Under the pieces are notes generated by a model. It searched no databases and was not told the origin of the DNA. It saw only the letters and a list, made by a program, of their open reading frames with translations. DNA of 64,000 nt from Bacillus sp. FJAT-14578 (lineage in GTDB: Bacteria; Bacillota; Bacilli; Bacillales; Bacillaceae_H). How positions within the stretch are numbered: the first letter of the stretch is position 1; each line of letters begins with the position of its first letter. The stretch spans positions 124,001-188,000 of the forward strand of contig NZ_AYSE01000005.1 of the NCBI RefSeq assembly GCF_000504165.1, given 5' to 3'. Positions 1-10,058 of the stretch are shown one piece after another. A program made the translations under genes and the position numbers.

Positions 1-2240
1 CGGATTTCGTCGTCATAAACAAATTTGAGAAAAAAGGGTCAGAAGATGCCAAACGTCAAGTGGAACGCCAGTATCAACGAAACCATATGCTGTTTGATCA
101 AGACTTGGAAACAATGCCGGTTTACGGAACGATTGCCAGCCAGTTTAATGATCCTGGAACCAATACCTTTTTTGTGAAATTAATCGAATTCATGAGGCGG
201 AAGCTAAAGGTGAATTGGGAGACAAATTTACAAGTGATCGAAAAAGTCGTTCCCCAGCATGTGATTATCCCTCCTGAACGGGAAACGTATTTAAGGGAAA
301 TTTCCGATACCGTGCGCTCGTATCATCGCCAAGCCGAAGAACAGGTGGAAATGGCCCGCCGTTTTTATCAAGTGGAAGGGGCGCTTCATGCCCTTCAACA
401 ACTTCAGAGTGAGGAAACAGCTCTTGAAGCGTTGGAACAAGCTGCGGAAAACTTTCAGAAGCAATTGAGCGGTCAGTCGGCCCAGCATTTGCAAACGTGG
501 CCTGAAATGAAAAAAAGGTATAATGATGATCAGCTTGTTACAAATATCAGAGGAAAAGAAATCAGAACGAAGTTGAAAACGGTAACCTTATCGGGACTTT
601 CCATTCCTAAAATCATGCTGCCTGCTTTTCGGGATTACGGCGAAATTCTCCGGTGGATTTATAAAGAAAATGTGCCGGGGTCTTTTCCTTATACAGCCGG
701 GGTCTTTCCGTTTAAACGGGAAGGAGAAGATCCGAAGCGCCAGTTCGCGGGAGAGGGGACTCCTGAGCGGACCAATCGAAGGTTTCACTATCTGTCTAAA
801 GACGATGAAGCGAAGCGGCTCAGTACGGCATTTGATTCCGTTACTTTATATGGGGAAGATCCGGATTACCGCCCGGATATTTTTGGGAAAATCGGAGAGA
901 GCGGTGTCAGTGTATGTACCCTCGACGATATGAAAAAGCTTTATCAGGGTTTTGACTTATGCCATCCTTCAACGTCTGTTTCTATGACAATTAATGGTCC
1001 TGCTCCCATTATTTTAGCGATGTTCATGAACACGGCCATCTGCCAGCAGGTTGAAAAAGAAACGCAACGGCTGGGGCGAAGGCTGACAGAAGCGGAATAT
1101 GAACAAGTCAAAACAGTAACGTTAAGAACCGTAAGAGGAACGGTGCAGGCGGATATTTTAAAGGAAGACCAAGGGCAAAACACTTGCATCTTTTCGACGG
1201 AGTTCGCGTTGAAAATGATGGGAGACATTCAACAGTACTTCATCGAAAAGGATATACGAAATTATTATTCCGTCTCCATCTCCGGCTATCATATTGCCGA
1301 AGCGGGGGCCAATCCAATTTCACAGCTTGCCTTTACGCTGGCAAACGGGTTTACGTATGTAGAATACTATTTAAGCAGAGGGATGAAAATCGATGATTTT
1401 GCCCCTAACTTATCGTTCTTTTTCAGTAATGGCTTAGACGCTGAATATACCGTGATCGGGCGTGTGGCAAGGCGCATATGGGCGATTGTCATGAAAGAAA
1501 AGTACGGAGCGAATGAACGGAGCCAAAAACTGAAATATCATGTACAAACATCAGGGAGGTCGCTTCATGCCCAGGAAGTGGATTTCAATGATATCCGTAC
1601 GACATTGCAAGCATTGATGGCATTGCATGATAATTGCAATTCCCTGCATACGAACGCTTATGATGAGGCCATCACCACACCAACGGAAGAATCTGTTCGC
1701 CGTGCGATGGCCATTCAAATGATCATCACAAAGGAACACGGTTTAACGAAGAACGAAAATCCGCTTCAAGGTTCCTTTATCATTGAGGAGCTGACAGATT
1801 TGGTAGAAGAGGCGGTGTTACAGGAGTTTGAACGGCTCAGCCAGCGAGGCGGTGTACTGGGGGCCATGGAAATGCAGTATCAGCGTGGGAAAATCCAGGA
1901 TGAGTCGATGTTGTATGAAATGAAAAAGCATTTGGGGGAGCTGCCGATTATTGGAGTCAACACATACTTGAACCCGAATCCCCCATCTGAAGAGACGGTT
2001 AATGAGATGCAGCTGGCACGAGCGTCCAGGGAAGAAAAGGAATATCAAATTCAGCAGCTTCAGCTTTTTCAGAAGAATCACGAGAAGGAAGCGGACCTTG
2101 CTCTAACAAGGTTGAAGGAAACCGCCCGGAACAATGGGAATATTTTTGCTGAATTAATGGAGACGGTCAAATCGGCGAGCCTTGGACAAATCACAAAGGC
2201 TTTATACGAAGTCGGGGGACAGTATCGGAGAAACATGTAA
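1..2240 (+). CDS. icmF: Fused isobutyryl-CoA mutase IcmF, C-terminal part (5' end outside window)
   Basis: The reading frame is open from the left edge of the window (frame starting at base 3), so this is the C-terminal ~745 residues of a protein usually near 1,080 aa. The first visible residues, with [11 protein letters not shown], match the end of the MeaB/MeaI-like GTPase domain that IcmF places before the mutase. The rest is a methylmalonyl-CoA-mutase-type substrate domain (for example [20 protein letters not shown] and [19 protein letters not shown] core motifs). IcmF interconverts isobutyryl-CoA and n-butyryl-CoA using adenosylcobalamin, with a built-in G-protein chaperone; the B12-binding domain should lie upstream of the window. 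The fused architecture is inferred from the GTPase remnant in the same frame. A plain methylmalonyl-CoA mutase is less likely. No operon partner is visible downstream. Confidence 0.87.
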   Translation, partial: DFVVINKFEKKGSEDAKRQVERQYQRNHMLFDQDLETMPVYGTIASQFNDPGTNTFFVKLIEFMRRKLKVNWETNLQVIEKVVPQHVIIPPERETYLREISDTVRSYHRQAEEQVEMARRFYQVEGALHALQQLQSEETALEALEQAAENFQKQLSGQSAQHLQTWPEMKKRYNDDQLVTNIRGKEIRTKLKTVTLSGLSIPKIMLPAFRDYGEILRWIYKENVPGSFPYTAGVFPFKREGEDPKRQFAGEGTPERTNRRFHYLSKDDEAKRLSTAFDSVTLYGEDPDYRPDIFGKIGESGVSVCTLDDMKKLYQGFDLCHPSTSVSMTINGPAPIILAMFMNTAICQQVEKETQRLGRRLTEAEYEQVKTVTLRTVRGTVQADILKEDQGQNTCIFSTEFALKMMGDIQQYFIEKDIRNYYSVSISGYHIAEAGANPISQLAFTLANGFTYVEYYLSRGMKIDDFAPNLSFFFSNGLDAEYTVIGRVARRIWAIVMKEKYGANERSQKLKYHVQTSGRSLHAQEVDFNDIRTTLQALMALHDNCNSLHTNAYDEAITTPTEESVRRAMAIQMIITKEHGLTKNENPLQGSFIIEELTDLVEEAVLQEFERLSQRGGVLGAMEMQYQRGKIQDESMLYEMKKHLGELPIIGVNTYLNPNPPSEETVNEMQLARASREEKEYQIQQLQLFQKNHEKEADLALTRLKETARNNGNIFAELMETVKSASLGQITKALYEVGGQYRRNM

Positions 2241-2559
2241 ACAGGAGTTTGAACGCCCAAAAGCAGCAATATGTGTGAAAACAGCCCTATGAAAAAAGTA
2301 CATGCAATTGTTTCGTTTTCTATAATTGCCCATAATAAGTTTGGTCAGTTTTTTTAGAAAGATTTACTCGGGTACTAGCATAAATGCATTGAATTTGTTT
2401 ATAATGAATGGTATGTATTTAAGAGCTTGTCAAATAGTGGATTTTTGCGAAAACTTTCAAGTGAAGCGCTATTTTTTAGCCGTTATCACCGAGCTTTCTC
2501 TTATTCGCTATTTATGCCTTTTTGTTCCTTCAGTTTGAATGAGCTAACAAAGGTTCTCA

Positions 2560-2607
2560 CATAAGCGGCTGACAAGAACCCGTAAGGGTGTTTGGCAGCC
2601 GCTTATG
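2560..2607. terminator. Hairpin, probable icmF terminator or repeat
   Basis: CATAAGCGGCTG (2560-2571) pairs perfectly with CAGCCGCTTATG (2596-2607), with an inner ACCC/GGGT stem. No clear T-run follows. A related hairpin with the same GCCGCTTATG end occurs at 14862-14906, so it may be a dispersed element used as a terminator. Confidence 0.5.
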
Positions 2608-2610
2608 CAT

Positions 2611-2655
2611 AAATCATTTGACGTGGATGATTTTTTTATCCACGTCAAATGATTT
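2611..2655. repeat. Perfect 18-bp inverted repeat upstream of rpoE
   Basis: AAATCATTTGACGTGGAT (2611-2628) is the exact reverse complement of 2638-2655, with a 9-nt loop containing seven T. It lies just ahead of rpoE. There is no U-tract on the 3' side, so it may be a terminator on either strand, an mRNA stabiliser or a repeat. Confidence 0.55.
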
Positions 2656-2710
2656 GCGTGGATTTATTATTATATAGATAACATGTATACATAGAAAGGG
2701 TGTGCTGAAT

Positions 2711-3283
2711 TTGAGTCTTGCACAATACTCAAAAGAGCAATTACAAGAGATGTCTATGCTTGAGCTTGCTTATCTGATTCTATCTGGTAAATCAGAGCGC
2801 TCTGCAGTTCCATTTAAAGCAATATTAGACGAAATTATCGCTATTCTAGACCTGTCTGAAGAAGAAGTGCGAGTGAAAGTAGCACAATTTTATACAGATT
2901 TAAATATCGATGGCCGTTTTATTTCCGTTGGGGAGAACCAATGGGGATTGAGAAACTGGTATCCATACGATCAAATCGATGAAGAAGTGGTTCCGGTAGC
3001 AAAACCGAAGAAGAAGAAGAAGGCGAAGAAAGTCGTAGACGAAGACTTAGAAGACTTTGATGAACTGGAAGATGAAGATCTAGAATATGAAGATCTAGAT
3101 AGTTTAGAAGATGATGACAGCGACGATGTCGATGAAGAGTTAGAAGATGAGGACTTCGACAATTTAGACGAAGATGAGTTCGACGATGACGTCATTGATG
3201 ATGATGATTACGATTTAGATGACGAAGAGGTCGAAGATGATGAAGATTATGATGATAAGGATGACGAAGAAGACGACCTATAA
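2711..3283 (+). CDS. rpoE: DNA-directed RNA polymerase delta subunit
   Basis: RpoE (delta) binds RNA polymerase in Gram-positive bacteria, promotes recycling and alters promoter selectivity. The N-terminal ~85 residues form the folded HARE-HTH domain (KEQLQEMSMLELAYLIL onward). A lysine patch (KPKKKKKAKK) follows, and then a ~90-residue almost purely Asp/Glu tail, the family hallmark. The TTG at 2711 is chosen because the GAAAGGG at 2694-2700 is correctly spaced for it; the in-frame GTG at 2702 sits against that site. Protein is 190 aa, slightly longer than the B. subtilis protein (about 173 aa, from memory) because of the acidic tail. It is a single gene upstream of pyrG, as in relatives. 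Confidence 0.95.
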   Translation: MSLAQYSKEQLQEMSMLELAYLILSGKSERSAVPFKAILDEIIAILDLSEEEVRVKVAQFYTDLNIDGRFISVGENQWGLRNWYPYDQIDEEVVPVAKPKKKKKAKKVVDEDLEDFDELEDEDLEYEDLDSLEDDDSDDVDEELEDEDFDNLDEDEFDDDVIDDDDYDLDDEEVEDDEDYDDKDDEEDDL

Positions 3284-3321
3284 AGAGGTTGTTCAAATTT
3301 GAACTCATATTGCAATGAAGC

Positions 3322-3363
3322 TTGACTTTTTTTGTTGAAATATGTAGAATCTTTTTTGGGCTC
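3322..3363 (+). promoter_or_regulatory. pyrG promoter with GGG start site
   Basis: A -35 TTGACT (3322-3327), a 17-bp spacer and a -10 TAGAAT (3345-3350) are followed seven bases later by GGGCTC (3358-3363). Transcription starting on this G triplet is the signature of the B. subtilis pyrG control, where low CTP makes RNA polymerase stutter and add extra G residues. Confidence 0.8.
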
Positions 3364-3406
3364 TTTAAATAAGAACGTGATTTGTATTTAATAGAAATTA
3401 TAATAT

Positions 3407-3452
3407 TTGCTCCCATACCTGTTTTGTTGGTTTGGGGGCAATTTTTATTTTA
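3407..3452 (+). terminator. pyrG attenuator (reiterative-transcription controlled)
   Basis: TTGCTCCCATACC (3407-3419) pairs with GGTTTGGGGGCAA (3429-3441) with one mismatch and one G-U, followed by TTTTTATTTTA. It lies ~50 nt after the GGG start. The 5' arm contains GCTCCC, which a poly(G) 5' end plus CUC could bind to block the terminator, as described for B. subtilis pyrG. Confidence 0.8.
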
Positions 3453-3532
3453 GTCCTCTTAAATAGGTTCGTTCATTTTGTGGAAGATTAACGTTATATC
3501 CATACCATTTTGCAAGACATCGTTTGAATGAA

Positions 3533-3550
3533 AAGAATACATGTATTCTT
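3533..3550. repeat. Perfect 18-bp palindrome in the pyrG leader
   Basis: AAGAATACATGTATTCTT reads identically on both strands and lies between the attenuator and the pyrG start. It could be a protein-binding site or an mRNA hairpin. I recognise no known operator. Confidence 0.4.
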
Positions 3551-3636
3551 ACATAGATGATTATGTGCTCTGGGATGTTAAATAATAGCGGAAAAGTTTA
3601 CGAAGCAAGATGTATGAATGACAAGAGTGTAAGTAA

Positions 3637-5283
<1,647 letters not shown>

Positions 5284-5345
5284 GGAATATAAATAGCGGC
5301 TATTTTATAGATTCTAAACAGATTACCAAAATGATTGTTTACTGA

Positions 5346-5397
5346 AAGGACCCGTCACGAAATCTTTGATTTTAATGGATTTCCATGACGGGTCCTT
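5346..5397. terminator. pyrG terminator, R3 repeat copy A, left hairpin
   Basis: AAGGACCCGTCA (5346-5357) and TGACGGGTCCTT (5386-5397) pair perfectly, with an inner GAAATC/GATTTC stem. The same hairpin type recurs near 48.8, 58.5 and 63.9 kb (family R3). Confidence 0.7.
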
Positions 5398-5404
5398 CCA
5401 GGAT

Positions 5405-5445
5405 GATGAATCAAAAGGGATGCTTTTTATACCTTTTGATTCATC
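5405..5445. terminator. Bidirectional terminator between pyrG and DUF2529 gene, R3 right hairpin
   Basis: GATGAATCAAAAGG (5405-5418) and CCTTTTGATTCATC (5432-5445) pair perfectly. It lies directly after the minus-strand stop codon and can serve both convergent genes. A near-identical hairpin follows the R3 copy at 58.5 kb. Confidence 0.65.
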
Positions 5446-5449
5446 CTCT

Positions 5450-5983
5450 TTATTCGTATTCTGTTATAATTTCTTTAATCGTTAAATGAAGCCCATAGTA
5501 GGCATAAAGAGCGGTCATGATGGCCGGGAATCCATAACGATTTCCTTCATCATCGGGGATAAGGGGTTTGAGAAGTTTCGTGTCAATGTGGACATCAACG
5601 AAATCTTCCAATGATGATAGGGTATTTTCTTTTTCGATTGGAGAAATGCCCACTGTCAAAATTCCATGCTCTTGCAATCGCTGGGCCGCATCCAGGATGT
5701 GCGGGTCCGTAGAGGTACGAGAAACAAGTAAGATACGGTCAGCAGATGTTAAATGTTCGATCTCTTCAATGGACGCTAATAACTTCGTGCTTGGCAGAGG
5801 CTCTTGGCTTTTTGTAGCTTCCAGTCCGACAGCCAGCATTTCATCTTTTCCATAAATATAAATGTTTCCGTCTCCGATAATTGCCTGGGCCAATACTCTA
5901 GCTCCATCTTCTATATGAAACTCTTCTTTTTCTTGAATTCGCTTGAAATAGCCGGTTAATTGTGTTGTAAAAATCTTTAGCAT
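5450..5983 (-). CDS. ywjG: DUF2529 family protein (YwjG-like)
   Basis: This 177-aa protein matches the Bacillus YwjG/DUF2529 family, which sits between pyrG and spo0F in relatives. Function is unknown. The sequence has a phosphosugar-isomerase (SIS) flavour, for example DRILLVSRTSTDPHILDAA and GILTVGISPIEKE, suggesting a Rossmann-like fold; that is an inference. The ATG at 5983 (MLKIFTTQLTGYF) is preferred over the GTG at 5992 because AAAGG lies eight bases upstream and homologs begin at this methionine. It is the only minus-strand gene in the first 60 kb and converges on pyrG. Confidence 0.85.
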   Translation of the reverse strand: MLKIFTTQLTGYFKRIQEKEEFHIEDGARVLAQAIIGDGNIYIYGKDEMLAVGLEATKSQEPLPSTKLLASIEEIEHLTSADRILLVSRTSTDPHILDAAQRLQEHGILTVGISPIEKENTLSSLEDFVDVHIDTKLLKPLIPDDEGNRYGFPAIMTALYAYYGLHLTIKEIITEYE

Positions 5984-6060
5984 GTCGTTCACCTTTCTCT
6001 TATCATCATATCGATACTTCTGGTAGTCATTATAGCGAAAAGAAATGAAAGAGTAAAAAG

Positions 6061-6089
6061 AAGGGAAATGTATGGAGAAAGTCGAAACT
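6061..6089 (+). promoter_or_regulatory. Candidate sigma-H promoter and 0A-box-like site for spo0F
   Basis: AAGGGAAAT (6061-6069) resembles the sigma-H -35, an 11-bp spacer follows, and GTCGAAACT (6081-6089) resembles the -10 (GAAAC instead of GAATW). AGTCGAA at 6080-6086 is one base from a Spo0A box. spo0F is sigma-H and Spo0A controlled in B. subtilis. Match quality is moderate, and such short boxes arise by chance. Confidence 0.4.
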
Positions 6090-6134
6090 TATGAGTAACA
6101 TAGAGATTATGAGAATAATGAAGGTGGGATTATA

Positions 6135-6506
6135 TTGGAAGAGAAAATTTTAATTGTAGATGACCAATTTGGCATTCGCATTTTGTTAACGGAAGTACTG
6201 CAAAAGGAAGGATATCAAACGTTTCAAGCTGCAAACGGATATCAGGCGATTGAAATTGCCCAAAAAAATGCACCAGACCTTGTGTTGCTCGATATGAAAA
6301 TCCCTGGAATGGATGGCATTGAAATTTTGAAAAGATTGAAGCAGCACGACCAGAGCATTAAGGTCATTATCATGACGGCATATGGTGAGTTGGATATGAT
6401 TCAAGAAGCGAAAGATTTAGGGGCCCTTACACATTTTGCCAAGCCTTTTGATATCGATGAAATCCGACAAGCGGTTCGACAATATTTACCAGTTGGATCT
6501 AACTGA
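6135..6506 (+). CDS. spo0F: Sporulation phosphorelay response regulator Spo0F
   Basis: Spo0F receives phosphate from sporulation kinases and passes it to Spo0B, then Spo0A. The 123-aa protein is a stand-alone receiver domain with no output domain. It has acidic-pocket residues Asp9/Asp10, phosphorylation site Asp53 (LLDMKIPG), Thr81 (IIMTAYGE) and Lys103 (FAKPF). The start is TTG at 6135, placed seven bases after AAGGTGGG. Neighbours pyrG, the DUF2529 gene and fbaA are in the conserved Bacillus order. Confidence 0.96.
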   Translation: MEEKILIVDDQFGIRILLTEVLQKEGYQTFQAANGYQAIEIAQKNAPDLVLLDMKIPGMDGIEILKRLKQHDQSIKVIIMTAYGELDMIQEAKDLGALTHFAKPFDIDEIRQAVRQYLPVGSN

Positions 6507-6593
6507 TTTTTCTTTACATAACAGTACAAAAAATGATGAACCTTGCCAAACCCTTGATTTTATTGGGTTTATAAGGCCAGGTTTTTCTCTGGG

Positions 6594-6641
6594 ATGTCTT
6601 AAAGGCCTGCTTTTAGGCTTACGAGACATTCTCTTTTTTTT
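6594..6641 (+). terminator. spo0F terminator
   Basis: ATGTCT (6594-6599) pairs with AGACAT (6624-6629) around an inner AGGCCT/AGGCTT stem, and a run of eight T begins at 6634. A weaker AAACCC/GGGTTT hairpin lies upstream at 6548-6570. The rest of the 315-base gap to fbaA shows nothing else recognisable. Confidence 0.75.
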
Positions 6642-6821
6642 GATTAAATGACTAAATATGTTGCTGATTGTCGCGTAAGTTGGTATCCTAAGTACTGTAT
6701 TAAACTATTCGATAAGCGAATATTTCAAGTGAACGTATGAAACATTTGAAATTGTACATAATATCCCAATGAAACTTCTCGGATAGTACTGACAATGGTT
6801 TATGTTAAGGAGGATTTTGGT

Positions 6822-7679
6822 ATGCCTTTAGTTTCAATGACAGAAATGTTGAGCAAAGCGTTAGAAGGTAAGTATGCGGTTGGTCAATTTAACATGAACA
6901 ACTTAGAGTGGACGCAAGCGATTTTAGCGGCTGCTGAAGAGGAAAAATCCCCAGTTATCCTCGGTGTATCAGAAGGTGCTGCTCGCCATATGAGCGGCTT
7001 CAACACAGTTGTGAGCATTGTTAAAGGTTTAATGCAGGACATGAACATTACTGTTCCTGTAGCAATCCATTTAGACCATGGTTCAAGCTTTGAAAAATGT
7101 AAAGAGGCAATTGATGCTGGATTTACATCTGTAATGATTGATGCTTCTCACCACCCATTTGAAGAGAATATCGAAACTACAAAAAAAGTAGTAGAATACG
7201 CTCATTCAAAAGGTGTATCAGTAGAAGCTGAACTAGGTGTAGTTGGCGGACAAGAAGATGATGTAGTAGCAGACGGCGTCATCTATGCTGATCCGAAAGA
7301 GTGTGAAGAACTTGTAAAAGCTACAGGCATCGACTGCCTTGCCCCAGCTTTAGGTTCAGTACACGGCCCTTACAAAGGTGAGCCAAACTTAGGCTTCAAA
7401 GAGATGGAAGAAGTTCGTGACTTAACGGGAGTACCTCTAGTATTACATGGTGGTACTGGTATCCCAACAAAAGATATTGAAAGAGCTATCTCTTTAGGTA
7501 CTTCTAAAATCAACGTTAACACAGAAAACCAAATCGCATTTACAAAAGCAGTACGTGAAATTTTAAACAGCGATCAAGAAGTTTATGATCCACGTAAATT
7601 TATCGGCCCTGGCCGCGAAGCAATCAAGCAAACAGTTGCGGGTAAAATGCGCGAGTTCGGTTCTTCAAACAAAGCTTAA
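6822..7679 (+). CDS. fbaA: Class II fructose-bisphosphate aldolase
   Basis: FbaA cleaves fructose-1,6-bisphosphate to glyceraldehyde-3-phosphate and dihydroxyacetone phosphate in glycolysis and runs in reverse in gluconeogenesis. It is a zinc-dependent TIM barrel. The metal/active-site HLDHG lies at residues 83-87, and the phosphate-binding LHGGTGIP and NVNTENQ segments are present. The 285-aa product starts at ATG 6822 after AAGGAGG; the upstream in-frame codons at 6795 lie before that site. It is followed by a strong terminator and by the FSA/transaldolase gene. Confidence 0.97.
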   Translation: MPLVSMTEMLSKALEGKYAVGQFNMNNLEWTQAILAAAEEEKSPVILGVSEGAARHMSGFNTVVSIVKGLMQDMNITVPVAIHLDHGSSFEKCKEAIDAGFTSVMIDASHHPFEENIETTKKVVEYAHSKGVSVEAELGVVGGQEDDVVADGVIYADPKECEELVKATGIDCLAPALGSVHGPYKGEPNLGFKEMEEVRDLTGVPLVLHGGTGIPTKDIERAISLGTSKINVNTENQIAFTKAVREILNSDQEVYDPRKFIGPGREAIKQTVAGKMREFGSSNKA

Positions 7680-7698
7680 TCATTATTGCTTCAAGCAT

Positions 7699-7730
7699 GG
7701 AACCGCCTTTTTTAGGGCGGTTTCCTTTTA
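7699..7730 (+). terminator. fbaA terminator
   Basis: GGAACCGCC (7699-7707) pairs with GGCGGTTTCC (7717-7726), followed by TTTTA. Confidence 0.85.
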
Positions 7731-7785
7731 GGGATAACATTCATTCTTAGCATTCAGATACTTTATTAAGCGGGAGGGGAAGGTC

Positions 7786-8430
7786 ATGAAATTTTTCATT
7801 GACACTGCTAACATTAACGAGATTAAGGAAGCGCATTCACTAGGTTTATTGGCGGGCGTAACAACAAATCCAAGTCTGGTGGCGAAAGAGAATATCTCAT
7901 TTGAAGATCGCCTTAAAGAAATCACAGCTCTTGTTTCGGGATCTGTAAGTGCAGAAGTGATCGCGTTAGATGCTGAAGGCATGATTGCAGAAGGGAAAGA
8001 GTTGGCTAAAATCGCTCCAAACATTACCATTAAAGTACCAATGACACCAGACGGTTTAAAGGCCGTTAAAGAATTTTCAGAATCGGGAATCAAAACAAAT
8101 GTAACATTAGTGTTTTCTGCTAACCAGGCTCTTTTGGCCGCTAGAGCAGGAGCAACATATGTCTCTCCATTTTTAGGGCGCCTAGATGATCTAGGACATA
8201 ACGGATTAGATCTTATCGCTCAAATTGCTGATATCTTTGCCATCCACGATATCGATACAGAAATTATTGCGGCTTCTATCCGTCATCCTATGCATGTCAC
8301 AGAAGCAGCATTAAAAGGCGCACATATCGCAACCATTCCATATAAGGTATTAATGCAATTATTCAAACATCCTTTAACAGATAGCGGAATTGAACAATTC
8401 TTGAAAGATTGGAACAACCGCCTTTCTTAA
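7786..8430 (+). CDS. ywjH: Transaldolase / fructose-6-phosphate aldolase-like protein
   Basis: A 214-aa member of the small transaldolase (TalC/FSA) family. It moves dihydroxyacetone units in the non-oxidative pentose phosphate pathway through a Schiff-base lysine, here Lys83 in [25 protein letters not shown] and VTTNPSL are the family N-terminal motifs. It begins at ATG 7786 after GGGAGGGGA. The length fits this compact family rather than the long E. coli TalB type. Sequence alone cannot settle transaldolase against FSA activity. It is placed after fbaA, as in other bacilli. Confidence 0.93.
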   Translation: MKFFIDTANINEIKEAHSLGLLAGVTTNPSLVAKENISFEDRLKEITALVSGSVSAEVIALDAEGMIAEGKELAKIAPNITIKVPMTPDGLKAVKEFSESGIKTNVTLVFSANQALLAARAGATYVSPFLGRLDDLGHNGLDLIAQIADIFAIHDIDTEIIAASIRHPMHVTEAALKGAHIATIPYKVLMQLFKHPLTDSGIEQFLKDWNNRLS

Positions 8431-8437
8431 AATGAGG

Positions 8438-8472
8438 GTTCAAAAAGGAGGGCATTGCCGGCCTTTTTGAAC
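8438..8472 (+). terminator. Hairpin after transaldolase gene, R4-like ends
   Basis: GTTCAAAAAGG (8438-8448) pairs with CCTTTTTGAAC (8462-8472). It can act as a terminator. Its ends (GAGG-GTTCAAAAAGG / CCTTTTTGAAC-ATCCTCTT) match the R4 repeat family. Confidence 0.6.
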
Positions 8473-8587
8473 ATCCTCTTAAAAAAGTATTCATATTTCC
8501 CTTTGGCATTCACAGCAAAATAATCGTGAATGCCCATTTTTCTGTAAAAATGATAATTTTATACATGAAAAAAATTTTTTCGTGTAA

Positions 8588-8652
8588 ACTATTAGGTAAT
8601 ATGAAAATAACCTGGATTTCGGCGAATGATTTGGTAAATATTACCTAATAGT
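8588..8652. promoter_or_regulatory. 15-bp inverted repeat in the murA2 upstream region
   Basis: ACTATTAGGTAATAT (8588-8602) is the exact reverse complement of 8638-8652, separated by 35 nt. It sits about 40 nt before the murA2 start, so it could form an mRNA stem or a two-site operator. No known regulator motif is recognised. Confidence 0.45.
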
Positions 8653-8693
8653 AGGAGTGAAGTGGCATTATCTTCACTGGAAGGGAGCCTAAA

Positions 8694-9980
8694 GTGGAAA
8701 AGTTAAAGATACAAGGTGGATCTACATTAAACGGTACGGTAAGAATCAGCGGGGCTAAAAATAGTGCGGTTGCGCTTATTCCTGCGACCATTTTAGCGGA
8801 GTCTCCAGTCACGATTGAGGGATTGCCTGATATTTCTGACGTACAGATTTTAAGTGATTTGCTTGAGGAAATTGGCGGAAAAGTGGCTTATGAAAATAAC
8901 GAGCTAACAGTTAATCCGGCAGAAATGGTTTCGATGCCTCTTCCTAATGGAAAAGTAAAAAAACTGCGTGCTTCCTATTATTTGATGGGGGCCATGTTAG
9001 GGCGCTTCAAAAAGGCTGTCATAGGCCTGCCGGGAGGATGCCACTTAGGTCCTCGTCCGATTGACCAGCATATTAAGGGATTTGAGGCTCTCGGAGTTCA
9101 AGTGACGAATGAACAAGGAGCCATCTATCTGCGTGCAGATGAGCTGAAAGGTGCCCGTATTTACCTGGATGTCGTAAGCGTAGGGGCTACGATTAATATT
9201 ATGCTGGCTGCGGTAAGAGCCAAAGGGCGAACCATTATTGAAAATGCTGCGAAAGAACCGGAAATTATTGATGTGGCTACATTGCTCACCAATATGGGAG
9301 CTCGTATAAAAGGAGCAGGAACCGACGTTATTCGTATTGATGGAGTGGACGAGCTTAAAGGATGCCGCCATTCTATCATTCCAGATCGAATTGAAGCCGG
9401 CACTTACATGATTATGGCTGCTGCGATGGGCAAGGAAGTCATGATTGATAACGTTATTCCCCTTCATTTAGAATCATTGATCGCCAAAATGAGAGAAATG
9501 GGAGTTCGAGTAGAGGCGAATCCGGAACAAATTCTGGTGGTGGGCGGACAAAGCCTAAAGGCTGTCGATATTAAGACACTTGTTTATCCGGGATTTCCAA
9601 CCGATTTGCAACAACCTTTTACCTCTTTATTGACGAAAGCGGCAGGTACAAGTGTGGTAACGGATACGATTTATAGTGCCCGTTTTAAGCATATTGATGA
9701 ATTAAGAAGAATGAATGCTGTCATTAAAGTGGAAGGGCGTTCTGCGATCATTAACGGTCCTGCTCAATTGCAAGGGGCGAAAGTCAAGGCATCCGATTTG
9801 AGAGCGGGTGCAGCTCTTGTTACGGCTGGGCTGATGGCAAGAGGAATCACAGAAGTGACGGGATTAGAGCATATTGACAGAGGCTATAGTCATCTGGTAG
9901 ACAAGCTCTCGGGCTTAGGAGCCGTCATCTGGCGGGAAAGAATGACAGAGCAAGAAATTGACCAGTTCCAAAATTCCTAG
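8694..9980 (+). CDS. murA2: UDP-N-acetylglucosamine 1-carboxyvinyltransferase, second paralog
   Basis: MurA transfers enolpyruvate from PEP to UDP-GlcNAc, the first committed step of peptidoglycan synthesis. The 428-aa protein has the fosfomycin-target cysteine Cys116 in [14 protein letters not shown] and KN in GAKNSAV. Starting residues MEKLKIQGG and its position between the transaldolase gene and glpX mark it as the MurAB/MurZ paralog; murAA is at 50.2 kb. The GTG start at 8694 follows AAGGGAG. An inverted repeat upstream (8588-8652) may regulate it. Confidence 0.96.
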   Translation: MEKLKIQGGSTLNGTVRISGAKNSAVALIPATILAESPVTIEGLPDISDVQILSDLLEEIGGKVAYENNELTVNPAEMVSMPLPNGKVKKLRASYYLMGAMLGRFKKAVIGLPGGCHLGPRPIDQHIKGFEALGVQVTNEQGAIYLRADELKGARIYLDVVSVGATINIMLAAVRAKGRTIIENAAKEPEIIDVATLLTNMGARIKGAGTDVIRIDGVDELKGCRHSIIPDRIEAGTYMIMAAAMGKEVMIDNVIPLHLESLIAKMREMGVRVEANPEQILVVGGQSLKAVDIKTLVYPGFPTDLQQPFTSLLTKAAGTSVVTDTIYSARFKHIDELRRMNAVIKVEGRSAIINGPAQLQGAKVKASDLRAGAALVTAGLMARGITEVTGLEHIDRGYSHLVDKLSGLGAVIWRERMTEQEIDQFQNS

Positions 9981-10058
9981 AACGGACTCCTTTCATAGGG
10001 TTCCTAATGCTTGGTAATGCGGGATCAATAAATTAAAAGGACAGCGGGGGAGACGGAT

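Larger units (their letters stand above)
2241..2710. other. Intergenic region icmF-rpoE with two large hairpins
   Basis: No supportable gene lies in these 470 bases; a 70-codon open frame at 2326-2538 has no ribosome-binding site. The right half holds two strong inverted repeats, listed separately, followed by the AT-rich stretch and GAAAGGG ribosome-binding site of rpoE. Confidence 0.6.

Noticed and set aside
2326..2538. 70-codon plus-strand open frame between icmF and rpoE
   Set aside because: No ribosome-binding site, odd composition, and located in AT-rich intergenic DNA before hairpins.
2971..3195. Serine-rich minus-strand open frame opposite rpoE
   Set aside because: It is the shadow of the Asp/Glu-codon tail of rpoE; no ribosome-binding site and pure low-complexity sequence.
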